Origin: Phaeoceros laevis
Lineage: Eukaryota; Anthocerotophyta; Anthocerotopsida; Notothyladales
Direction: 5' to 3'
DNA: 21,457 bases
NCBI GenBank assembly: GCA_049999765.1
Contig: JBNGIQ010009428.1
Location: 50,450-71,906, forward strand
In this document: positions 8,864 through 17,893 of the stretch, piece after piece
How positions within the stretch are numbered: position 1 is the first letter of the stretch
Layout: each line of letters opens with the position of its first letter
Position numbers and translations under genes: made by a program
The notes under the pieces: generated by a model
Databases searched by the model: none
Told to the model about the DNA's origin: nothing
What the model saw: the letters and a program-made list of their open reading frames with translations, nothing else

Positions 8864-10108
8864 TCACGAAACCAGGTGGTCTGCTTCAAGTTGCCTGTGA
8901 TGAACTCGCAGATCAAAACTGTCACACAGTAAGCTCTGCACTGTGCTGAGAAGGGTCACTTGAGAGTGATCCTCACGGAGTAGCTTGCCAAGGGATACCG
9001 GGTCTGCCCTGAAGGGGAAAACTCTGTTCAACATCCGGACTTGGTCTGGATCTCTAGACACCACATGCCATGTTTGATCCTGGGTGTGGTACCCCAGCAG
9101 GAACTGAGAGTCCACATCCCCCGACCCCACACATAGGAGGATGAAATCCAACACACTGCGAGCCCAGACGAGGACAAACTCTCGGACATCGGAGTGAAGC
9201 AGCATGCCCTGGTAATGCCTGTCCGGGATGCAGGAAACATGCTCCCACTCCGCAGCCTCCCTGTCCAGCTTCCAAATGCCGAAACGCCCCAGCGGCGACC
9301 CAGTCCGCATCTCGCCGACCAGGAAAAAGCAGCCATCATGCTCCACCTCCCAGTGCTCGGCCCGTAGGTTACAGGGCTCCGCAATCTGCAAGTCATCTTC
9401 CCTGCCGTCGAGGGCAACCGAGAGGCTATGCACTCTGCCCTCGCTCAAAGTGTAAATGACCCCCTCCGCCACCACATGCAACAGGCCGCGGTACTGCCCG
9501 GGCTCCCAGTCCATCCTCCGCCATATCCCGCCCTTGTGCACATACAGGCGGCCATTGGAGGAGACGGCAGCCACCGCATCCTCCTGCACCAGCAACCTAT
9601 TGAGCCAGCCGCCGCAGGAGAGCTCCAGCCGTGCCAGCTTGGTCCAGGTCTTGCTCAGAGGATTGCAGATGCAGACCGTGGCCCTCCACCGGTGCATCGG
9701 GATGTCGTGCACCGTGAAGAAGAGCAGCCCTCGGTAGGAGCACTGGAAATTTAGCAACCCTCGCACAGGGGGCGGAGGCAGATGCACCCTGTGCTCCTGC
9801 AGCCGCAACTGCTGCGGCAGCCGGATCGCTTCCAGAGTTGCCGCCGGCTCCAGGATCGAGCACAAGCACAGCGGTGGCCGGAACACGCCAGACTTGGACA
9901 GCATAGCCTTCCAGCTTCTGCAAACCGTCCTGCATCTCACGTAGTCCCTGATCGGGAGCCTGCTCAGCACCTGCTGCAAAATGTCGTTGGGGAGATTGCT
10001 CCAAACCTCTGCGGGCATATCCTCTTCTCCTCCAGCTCGTCCCAAGCATCCCCGCTCCTCGATGAAGAGCGTCACTGCCCCCGTCCATCGGTCATCATCC
10101 GCCATCAC
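8864..10108 (-). CDS. F-box protein with F-box-associated/kelch-like C-terminal region
   Basis: This is an unbroken 414-codon frame without introns. The F-box spans about residues 36-76 (LPNDILQQVLSRLPIRDY followed by CRTVCRSWKAML), the part that binds SKP1 in SCF ubiquitin ligases. The rest looks like a substrate-recognition beta-propeller, with CNPLSKTWTKL at 148-158, GRLYVHKGGIW and FGIWKLDREAAEWEHVSCIP at about 277-295. The start used is the first ATG; a second at residue 31, just before the F-box, is equally possible because the first 30 residues show no feature. Its target is unknown. It lies 174 bases downstream of the other F-box gene, same strand, but the two proteins are not close copies. 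A piece of this gene was duplicated to 7577-7687. Confidence 0.9.
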   Translation of the reverse strand: MMADDDRWTGAVTLFIEERGCLGRAGGEEDMPAEVWSNLPNDILQQVLSRLPIRDYVRCRTVCRSWKAMLSKSGVFRPPLCLCSILEPAATLEAIRLPQQLRLQEHRVHLPPPPVRGLLNFQCSYRGLLFFTVHDIPMHRWRATVCICNPLSKTWTKLARLELSCGGWLNRLLVQEDAVAAVSSNGRLYVHKGGIWRRMDWEPGQYRGLLHVVAEGVIYTLSEGRVHSLSVALDGREDDLQIAEPCNLRAEHWEVEHDGCFFLVGEMRTGSPLGRFGIWKLDREAAEWEHVSCIPDRHYQGMLLHSDVREFVLVWARSVLDFILLCVGSGDVDSQFLLGYHTQDQTWHVVSRDPDQVRMLNRVFPFRADPVSLGKLLREDHSQVTLLSTVQSLLCDSFDLRVHHRQLEADHLVS

Positions 10109-10282
10109 TCACAGCTCCTCCAGTGCCAGTGCTTTTAGGTCGAATGGAAAGCGCAAGCTTAGTTCAATGCCGAACTTGAAGAACAAGCTCCATCACCAAT
10201 CACAACAACAGTCTACTGTTTACTTCCAAAACACTCCACCACCCTAGCCTATGTGAGCTAGTCTAGTTAGCCATCATTGTCT

Positions 10283-11842
10283 TCAACTCGGAATCGAGTC
10301 TTCGTCCACTCGAGGCGCGGGCGAAGCCGACATTCGGGGCCTGAGCTCGTGAAAAAGGAGGCGCTGCTTCCGATCTGAACAGAAGAGCCTGCGCCAGATG
10401 TTGGTGCCGATGTGGTAGGCGAGGAGGTGGTAGTCCTTGACGAGGCCGAGGTAGTCGTGGCTGTAGCAGATGAAGACGACGTCGGTGGCGACTTTGACAT
10501 CCTCGACCTCGACGACGAAGTCCTTGCCGTGGCGGAGCTCGAAGACTTGGCCGTCGCGCCACTCGTAGGAGACGAGAGACGAGGTAACTCCGTCCAGCAG
10601 CCCCGGCGGCATCGTGGCCAGCGTCTCCCACCCGCACCCGGTGTCGAGAAGCCTCCACACCCGCAACCCACCGGCGACGGGCGCCACGGTGAGGAGCGTC
10701 TCGTCGCTGCCGTGGCGGTCGCGGTCCAGCAGCCCCAGCTTCCCGCCGTCCACCTCCTTCATCTCCACGGGCAGAGTGTGGACGAGCTCGCCGGTGCCGA
10801 CGCAGAAGAGGTGGAGCTCGGAGTCGCCGCACTCCCCCGTCAGGAACTTTGTCATCTGCGTGTACGCCCAGCGCTTGCCGACGATGAAGTTGTAGGAATC
10901 GTGCAGCCGGAGGTGGTCGGCGTAGCGCGTGCTGCTCACAAACCACACCCCGGCGGTGCTGGAGAAGAAGCTGAAGCTGTTGTTGCAGGTGAGGGTGACG
11001 CGGAAGTGACCGCCGGGCTCGGACGACATGAGGAAGATGTCGACGCAGCCTTCCTCGAGTCCAATGGCCGGGAGCTCCAGCCAGGTCCGGGTGGCGGGGT
11101 TGGCGATGAAGATGCGGTAGTGGTGCTGGTCGCCCGTCTTGGCGACGCAGAGCAGGCCGCTCTGGGAGATGGGCGTGCCCAGCTGGAAGTCGCCGGCGAG
11201 GCATTCTGGAGGGAGGAACCCGAGACCCAGCCTGTGCACCTTGTGGGCGCGTGGGAGGCAGCGGTTGAAGAGGTTCCTGTCCACGCCGGAAGCCGCGTCC
11301 TTCTCCTCGTCCCCAGGTTTCATGTACTCCATGATGCAAACGGCGTGGCGGGCGTGGAATGCGAGCGCCGCGGATTGTTTCTGGAACTGGGAGGAGGTGA
11401 GGAGGTGGAGCCAGCGCTTGGAGACGGCGCGGAATCGGGCCTGGCTCGTCGCCGGCAGGTCGAGCAGGATCTGGTCGAGCACGGCTTCCGGGAGCTGCCC
11501 CCATAGCAGGCTATTCATTCTCCCCCACACGGCGGAGGCGGCGATGGAGGGCACCAGGCTCGTGAATGACTCCTCGACCATGTGGCAGAGGAGGTATGGC
11601 ACCCCGTCGTCTTCGGTGTCTCCTCCTCTCTTGTTTTCGAGGCTGGAAGCCGCCATCAGGTTTTCAGAGTACTCATCCTCTGAGTCATCGTCGTCTTCTT
11701 CTTCCTCGGCTTCCTCCCAGTCGGCTTCGTCCTCGTCGAATCCGCCTTCCTCCGGCACCGGCCGCTCCAACTCCCTCTGGGCATGGCGGATCAGATCATG
11801 CGGCGGCTGCTCTTCCTCCGCCAGGGTCGCTTGTGAAGACAT
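10283..11842 (-). CDS. F-box protein with acidic N-terminal tract
   Basis: This is an unbroken 519-codon intronless frame. An acidic tract of Asp and Glu fills about residues 31-60. The F-box follows at about 113-157 (WGQLPEAVLDQILLDLP, then RFRAVSKRWLHLL), set unusually far from the N-terminus. The C-terminal part has the F-box-associated motif ANPATRTWLELPA at 247-259 and repeated propeller-like strands such as GLRVWRLLD and KDYHLLAYHIGTNIWRRLF. By family it would be a substrate adaptor of an SCF ubiquitin ligase. The DNA is GC-rich, which leaves long open frames on the other strand and in another minus frame; I read those as shadows because only this frame has domain content. The start is the ATG complementary to 11840-11842. 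Confidence 0.9.
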   Translation of the reverse strand: MSSQATLAEEEQPPHDLIRHAQRELERPVPEEGGFDEDEADWEEAEEEEDDDDSEDEYSENLMAASSLENKRGGDTEDDGVPYLLCHMVEESFTSLVPSIAASAVWGRMNSLLWGQLPEAVLDQILLDLPATSQARFRAVSKRWLHLLTSSQFQKQSAALAFHARHAVCIMEYMKPGDEEKDAASGVDRNLFNRCLPRAHKVHRLGLGFLPPECLAGDFQLGTPISQSGLLCVAKTGDQHHYRIFIANPATRTWLELPAIGLEEGCVDIFLMSSEPGGHFRVTLTCNNSFSFFSSTAGVWFVSSTRYADHLRLHDSYNFIVGKRWAYTQMTKFLTGECGDSELHLFCVGTGELVHTLPVEMKEVDGGKLGLLDRDRHGSDETLLTVAPVAGGLRVWRLLDTGCGWETLATMPPGLLDGVTSSLVSYEWRDGQVFELRHGKDFVVEVEDVKVATDVVFICYSHDYLGLVKDYHLLAYHIGTNIWRRLFCSDRKQRLLFHELRPRMSASPAPRVDEDSIPS

Positions 11843-13110
11843 TCTGTCCTCAGGTAACCCGGCTGGCTGGCTAGAGGTAGCTGCCTGGCTGGATGGGTGG
11901 TTGCTCTATTGATGTCTACAGGGATGTAGCTGCCTGCTAAAAATATTAGCCAGCAGCAAGCACGCGTGCTTGGAACAAGTACAAAGACAGGCGCTCTCCA
12001 GTTAGCCATAGGGATGGCTCTTTTAAGCAGTGAGAGAATTCCAAATCGAAAGAAAGAGCTCTGGAATGCACTCGAAGGTCATTCAGGAGTGAGGTCACAA
12101 AGATGGCTCTTTGCACGACTTCGGGATCGATGATGAAAGCTGCTGGGCACGAGCGCTGGGCCATCCATTTACTTGTTGCAAGGAGCAGGCTTCTATCAAA
12201 TTTGATGTATGTCCAGACAAAGCTCTGCAAAACCCTCATCACTGAGAGATATACATTCAGGTACTATAGTACTGTAATGAAATGAAAGGCGACGTCTTTG
12301 TCGGTGGTGAGAAGTGGGGGAGCTGGTCTCTGACAGGTGGGCTTGTGTGGTATCACGGGTAGCGACGCTTGTGGCAGTGTGGAGCTGGAACATGTGCATG
12401 CTCGCTCGCTTGCTTGCAAGGAGCTCTTCTGGCTTCTAAAGCCCTACTGGTCAGCTCTGGATACTCTTTGTTGCACGTCACTGTCAAACGGAGGCTCCCA
12501 GTTTGCTTTTGGTACTACTCTAGAAAGCTAGGTAGCTAGCTAGCTAATGTCCTTCAAAGTTGTTGATGGGCGCCCGTGACCGAACTGTGGAGTTATAAGG
12601 AAGTCTACGGGCGAAACATGTTTCTGTTTCGTTCTTACGTAGCATTTGAATTTGCCTTTGTTAGTCCTTAGCAAATGCTGGATGTTTTGTTGGAAATGTC
12701 GTCCAGGAAGTGCCATTTCTGCTTGCGAGAGCATCATACCTGTAAAAGCTGGAAAGCAACCAAGAATTACAATCTTACAATTTTTCTGCAATAAACTTCA
12801 TTATCTCAATGAGGGGCGGTTTTCATCCATGTTGCTCCTGCTTAGCATTTATAAACATTTGGCCCAAGTCTCCTACATACCATCATGTGATGAGTGTCAT
12901 AGAAGGCACTGCACTATGTAGTCCTAGTTGTGTCTACTTGCATATAATATATCCTCGAATCGATGCTCACCAAGAACTGGGTAAACTACGTAAATGGCCA
13001 GTATAATGTATCCTCGCGAGTCGCAATGTATGTATGAATCAGACTAGTTGTAACTTTGTACTCTAGACCGTGATGTTGGCAACTTGGCATGTGTGATGCA
13101 TGAGTCCCGA
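11843..13110. other. Upstream region of the F-box pair, no gene recognised
   Basis: This holds the promoter side of the minus-strand F-box gene. There is a run of AGCT/TAGC units at about 12527-12547. Open frames at 11946-12242 and 12540-12791 (minus) have no recognisable motif. Confidence 0.45.
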
Positions 13111-13260
13111 GCCACTTCTCACTACCTACAAATGCACTTTCCACTTTTCACTTTCTACTGTGANNNNNNNNNNTCTCACTACCTACAAATGCACTTTCCA
13201 CTTTTCACTTTCTACTGTGAGCCACTTCTCACTACATACAGATGTACTTTCTACTGTCAC
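13111..13260. repeat. 53-bp tandem repeat interrupted by a 10-N gap
   Basis: Copy 1 is 13111-13163. Copy 2 lacks its first six bases at the gap and resumes at 13174-13220, where its 47 bases are identical to copy 1. Copy 3 (13221-13260) is diverged with an internal deletion of about 13 bases. The 10 N at 13164-13173 stand where six bases (GCCACT) would complete copy 2, so the assembly probably collapsed or misjoined the array. Confidence 0.9.
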
Positions 13261-13261
13261 A

Positions 13262-13880
13262 ATGTATACCCACCACACGACATTGTTCATAGTATACACC
13301 GTGCATTGTAGGTCGAGGGTTCAGCTGGCCAACCCGTGATCACTATGCATATGCCCGGGATGGCAGCCTTCTTATACCATCCCATCTAGGGGTGCTCACA
13401 AGAAAGTAGTACCTTTGGAAGAGGGGCTAGTACGAACATCAACTTTGATAGGAAACAAAGTTTGGAAATAGGTATGTTGAAGCCTAGCCACATGACAAAG
13501 GACGAAGGGGGGGGGACCAATGCGAAATTAAATAAAAAGCACGTAGTACATACACCGCATGTAGCCACTAAACTGCTCTGTCAAGGCAACCCTGTGGATG
13601 AGTTTCTTGGTTTGGACACAAGGCAGGTCCGGAGTTCCTGTCAAAGAATATGTACAACTTGTTGTCGTGCAAGGCCATGTCAGTCTGACATGACGTCTAG
13701 TGCAAACCCTGGCAGAGGCAAGATGAAACAAACAGGAACTTAAAGTGACCTAAAACACGCTTAGCAGGTCGCAGCCTGAAAACCCGCATTATGCACACGC
13801 GCTATGGCCGTGCTGCCCTTGTACACCACGTTGGTTACCTGCTGTACGGTGCCCAGGATGGCTGCTGCCCACAGCTGCTT
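13262..13880. other. Non-coding stretch
   Basis: Only short open frames are seen. On the minus strand, about 13800-13880 reads KQLWAAAILGTVQQVTNVV, which looks protein-like, but it has no recognised family and no continuation. Confidence 0.35.
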
Positions 13881-13959
13881 CATCGACGACGTCGTCGTCG
13901 ATGAGAGTATATCTTTTATCTTAGAGCATGATTCAGAGATGCGAGTGATATACTCTCAT
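13881..13959. repeat. Two overlapping inverted repeats upstream of the secreted-protein gene
   Basis: CATCGACGAC at 13881-13890 pairs with 13894-13903 (3-base spacer). ATGAGAGTATATC at 13901-13913 pairs perfectly with 13947-13959 (33-base spacer). The two symmetries share bases 13901-13903, so the two stems would compete. They end about 160 bases before the ATG at 14117. Confidence 0.8.
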
Positions 13960-14116
13960 ATGAATGAATATCTGTTCACCGAACCGGCTAATTCAATTCG
14001 TAGACCAGGTGCATTGTTTCTTGTACTAACCTGGGCATATGTTCCGTTGTTCGCCTTCAAGAATCAAGATAGCAAAGGGAGGGGAGTCTTGTTTTCAAGA
14101 CCTACAGGTAAAAGGT

Positions 14117-15082
14117 ATGAAGGGTTGCCTTGGAGCCCTGACATGGGCAACACTGGGAGCATTGACATGGGCGACGTTGGGAAGCGTGACAGCAAGGCCA
14201 GCGCAAGCGAGCTACCAAGGGCATCATCGCTTGCTGGGTGCTAGCGCATTCCTGAAAATGAACGTCCCGCCTCTCCTCAAGCTCCAGCAGCAGGAGCAAT
14301 GCGGGCTGGCATTCAGCTCCGACCCCAACTGCTCTCTGGACGTCTCGGACGAGGACGCTGCGGACATTGGGCACAGGATGTGGGTGAACGAATGCGGCGG
14401 CACTGTCGAGGGGCTCACCAACTGGAACAACGGAGAGGAATTCGCGTCTCTGGGAATAGGGCACACCATCTGGTACCCTGCCGGCGTCCGCGGCCCCTTC
14501 CAGGAGTCTTTCCCCTTGCTGGTTCGCTTCCTGGTCGACCAGGAGGGCGTGGCGGTACCCGCCTGGCTCACCTATCCTGGACTCCCTGCCATCGTCACGC
14601 CTTGTCCGTGGCGAAGCAAGGCGGAGTTCGACGCGGCGCAGGCGTCGCCGCAGATGGTAGAGCTGCGTACCCTGCTCGCCGCCACTGTCAAGGAGCAGTG
14701 CCATTTCCTGGCCCGGAGGTTTCAGGAGGCGCTGCCCAAGGTCCTGCTCAAGGCGCCTGTGGAAGAAAGGGAAGTTCTGAGCGCCAGGTTTTACAGCGTC
14801 GCTGCTGAGCACCTGGGCTTGTATCCTCTCATGGACTACACCAACTTCAAAGGCGAGGGCACCAGTGATGTAGAGAAGTATCGAGGAGAAGGTTGGGGTC
14901 TGCTCCAGGTGCTGCAAAACATGGAGGACACTGAACCCGACGGAAGTATGCATGCCAAGCAAGCCTTTGTCGCATCTGCCAAGCAGATGCTAACTCGTCG
15001 GGTTGAGAACTCTCCTCCCGAGAGAGGTGAGAGACGATGGCTCCTTGGCTGGTTCAATCGCCTCGACACTTACTTGACCTAG
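14117..15082 (+). CDS. Secreted protein with lysozyme-like (E...GIGH) motifs, bacterial-type family
   Basis: The frame has no intron and encodes 321 aa, ending at TAG 15080-15082. The ATG at 14117 is chosen because it opens directly onto a signal peptide: MKGCLGALTW with a hydrophobic core and a likely cleavage near residues 28-32 (RPAQAS). The mature part has WVNECGGTVEGLTNW (89-103), GEEFASLGIGHTIWYP (106-121), GPFQESFPLLVRFL (126-139), CPWRSKAEF, and DYTNFKGEG (240-248) followed by GEGWGLLQVLQNM (257-269). I recall such segments from uncharacterised proteins of Gram-negative bacteria. Glu92 followed by LGIGH (112-116) recalls the active-site order of T4-type lysozymes, so a cell-wall or glycan hydrolase is possible but is inference. 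The codon set is GC-rich compared with the flanks. The gene looks intact. Confidence 0.8.
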   Translation: MKGCLGALTWATLGALTWATLGSVTARPAQASYQGHHRLLGASAFLKMNVPPLLKLQQQEQCGLAFSSDPNCSLDVSDEDAADIGHRMWVNECGGTVEGLTNWNNGEEFASLGIGHTIWYPAGVRGPFQESFPLLVRFLVDQEGVAVPAWLTYPGLPAIVTPCPWRSKAEFDAAQASPQMVELRTLLAATVKEQCHFLARRFQEALPKVLLKAPVEEREVLSARFYSVAAEHLGLYPLMDYTNFKGEGTSDVEKYRGEGWGLLQVLQNMEDTEPDGSMHAKQAFVASAKQMLTRRVENSPPERGERRWLLGWFNRLDTYLT

Positions 15083-16841
15083 ATAAGGCACCTTATGTGG
15101 ACCCATAAGTGGATATGAAACTATGCTAAGTATTTCCTAGATGCGTGTAACAGTATGAATCCAACTCCACCCTGCTGCCCGACAGCCAGATTCCTCAATT
15201 TATAAAGTCTGCCATCCTGCCCTCCACAATGTAAAGCATATGAGGGAAAAGACTTTATAAATTTGCAAAGGTGGGAAGTCTGGTCTAGACAGAGCCATAG
15301 CAAGATATAGAAATGCTTGATAAGAATTTGAATTCCATAGAGTTCCATGCCATAGAATTCCAATCCATATATACTATTTACATGCCATATAATTTGATTG
15401 TCATTTGAAGTGCCCACCCTATTTGATTGTCATTCCAAGTGCCCACCCTATGATGCCATGGGGCACGAAAATGGAAGCTAGGTTTGATGGATTGAGTTGA
15501 AGATAGCATTCAATTACTAACGGTATGATTAGCTTAACAGTCTTGTTAAGTTTGTGATAGTGTGAAGTTTAAGTTTATGTATACCTAAAAATAGTACCAT
15601 CTTGACGGACTATCTAGCATTCCCAAAGGATGCACGGTCTACATGGGGATGGCCACACCGCTCGGGTCACCCTCACCCTCACGTTCACGCTCTGCTTGTC
15701 CCGCTCTGCTCCTCCCTCAGTACCAGCTCTGCACTTTGCCTCTCTTTTTGCTGTTTTCTGTACTTTGCAGCTCCACCTGGGTAGACTCCACGGGTTAAGA
15801 GTCAGCCTTTCACATTCAACAAACTTCTACCTGAATACTTTCATGTGTGTACTCTCATTTTTTCCTCGGACTCGCAAGAATTGCGTTTCTTTGGACAGGT
15901 TGGAGCACCTCGTTTGGCAGTAGCTTTAACCGTCGGAGGAGATGTGCCATGCCCGTTTCATCCTGGGAGCCAGGAGGCAGTGTCTCATGGTAGTTGTGTA
16001 AGGATGAATATACTGAAACTCACACTCACAATAATACTTCCACATACACTAACGACGAGGACAGCCCTTCATAGTGACGGGCCCTTCAAGCATGCTAGCG
16101 AAAATAGAGTCCTACGAACGTAGCTGCGCTTCTGACTACAGGAGATAGATTTCTATTTCAAGTGATAGCTCATTACCTCAACCGTAATCTTGGCATCCAC
16201 CTCCAGTCAGAAGAGGCCTAGACTGAGCAAAACTAGGTGTGTGCGCGTTTCTGCCGGCTGGAGGGGACTTATGCAATACGGCAAGAACCAACTGGAGGCT
16301 TGCAAGCTGCCAATTGCAAGGCACATCAACCTCGATGGTTTCCGCGGATCATGGTGGCTGCCGTCCTGAATAGCAACAAAGTAGCCGTGTTTCCAGGTCA
16401 GTCCTTGATCTGTTTAAAGAATGAAGCGGCCGCATGCTTTTAAAAGAATTCAAAATTCCTCAACAACTCAACAAGGCTGTGGCCGGCATTGAAGAACAGT
16501 GAGCGACCTAAGCCTCAATCAAGCAATAGATATCAAAGATGACCACAAACACAAGAGCCTCCTCCAGGACCAGTCGCAAACATGCCACACCACCCTTTCA
16601 TCTCACATCAAGAAATGGAAGACTAGCTACCACAACTTACTGCACTGTCAGGGGACACCCTATGGACTCTTGCTCATCCAGACGCAGCAAGGCCCAGAAC
16701 TAGACAAGGTGGCCTTCTCCAAACAAGGAGCCAGAAGGACACTCATCAACTGAATTCGTCTCCTTGAGATTTTTCTCCAATCGGTTGTGAGGAAGACTTG
16801 CTTGCCCCTAGAACCTTGCCCTCATCTATGCTTCAACACCA
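15083..16841. other. AT-rich intergenic region with a 29-bp direct repeat
   Basis: A 29-base unit at 15392-15420 is repeated immediately at 15421-15449 with two mismatches (TG against CC). The neighbouring 15325-15375 has several CCATAG/TTCCA short repeats. From 15600 to 16750 there are several small open frames without recognisable content. Confidence 0.5.
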
Positions 16842-16990
16842 TGTTGGAGGCGCAAGCTGGCCGACAAGATGAGTGACAGCCACAGAAACATTTCCCAACA
16901 GAAAATGTTCTCTATGGACGCAATTTCAAGCTCCACCACGTGCACTAGCTCCCATCACCATCAAAATCGTTTCGCTGCGATTCCGCAACA
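16842..16990 (+). mobile_element. Probable 5' LTR end of a Ty1/copia-type retroelement
   Basis: The right border CAACA at 16986-16990 directly abuts a tRNA-Met primer-binding site. The nearest upstream TGTTG, which would be the matching left border, is at 16842, giving a 149-base LTR with TGTTG/CAACA ends. I found no second copy in the window, so the left border is uncertain and the element may be larger. An LTR this short would fit a TRIM-like element. Confidence 0.5.
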
Positions 16991-17002
16991 TGGTATCAGA
17001 GC
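16991..17002 (+). other. Primer-binding site complementary to initiator tRNA-Met
   Basis: TGGTATCAGAGC is the standard primer-binding site of plant Ty1/copia elements, complementary to the 3' end of the initiator tRNA-Met. It follows the CAACA border with no spacer. Confidence 0.75.
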
Positions 17003-17893
17003 ATAGTTGAAAGTAGATTGCTAAGAGCCAGCAAATGCACCGCACACCCAGTTGAAGAAAGATCAAGAACGCCGCCTGTTAGAATGACGGGAAACAATGA
17101 AGCCGGGCTGCTCAAAGTCCGAGTTAGGTCAAAAATCAAGATTCTGTCACATAAGCTTGGACTCCAAGAGTTGCTTCTAATGAGCCGGCGGCGCAAGGCA
17201 TAGCCTGCGTCCTGGCTCCTTCCAGTACCTGTTCTTGACATCGAATGCCTAACACTGCGGTTTTATTAGCAACTTCATTTGGCGGTAGTCTAGTTATGTA
17301 CAAGTTTCAGCCATTTATGAACAACAAGCCAGAGCCTGGTTCCATGGACACCCTCTCCCACCCGCGCTCAAGGACTTGTGAGTTCCTAGCCTCCAATGAG
17401 GGGAATACCGCGAAGTACCGCGAAGTTTCGCCTGGTCGCAAAAAACTGCAAGATCTTGCTGCGCAGTAAGTTACCTTAAAACCTCACTTGGCAGCGCACA
17501 GTTGGGTGGTGCGATGTTCTCCATGTTGAACGCCCTATGAGATGTCTACTTCATGCTATGCCGTCAGCATGTCCACCTCGCAATTGGGTCCTGTGTATTT
17601 TAAATAAAACCATTGCAATACATTACATGCTGCAACAGGGCCTCGTGGTACAGTAGGTACTGTGAGCAATCAGAATCTTCTTGACCATAGCGCTTACGTA
17701 CTATGGAGTGAGGCAAGCCGGAAAGCATCCTGAGTCAGCATCTTCAAGTGCATATGCACCTGAAGGCGATCCACAGATCTTCCCAGCAAGCGGACATGCT
17801 TACTAAGAAACAACCCGTGCTTGAAGTTGGCAGGTGCTCCTGCTTTCGATTTGTCTGCACCTTAATTTCTTCAGTTGGGAGACTGAGGTGTCA
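17003..17893. other. Possible retroelement interior and flank, no coding content recognised
   Basis: No gag, integrase or reverse transcriptase motif is seen in any frame. A short ACCGCGAAGT duplication sits at about 17408-17427. A GAGGGGAA purine run near 17398 could be a polypurine tract, but no 3' LTR follows it. Confidence 0.4.

Noticed and set aside
10263-11504. 413-codon minus-strand frame rich in Arg/Pro/His
   Set aside because: It is the out-of-frame shadow of the same F-box gene; the composition is typical of a GC-rich shadow frame.
10412-11506. 364-codon open frame on the plus strand
   Set aside because: It is the antisense of the GC-rich F-box gene, is dominated by Val/Glu/Ala/Asp from reversed codons, and has no domain.
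13804-14244. 146-codon frame just upstream of and overlapping the secreted-protein gene
   Set aside because: Its second half is an out-of-frame shadow of the signal-peptide region and its first half has no motif.
14102-14962. 286-codon minus-strand frame opposite the secreted protein
   Set aside because: It is an antisense shadow; the plus frame has the signal peptide and motifs.
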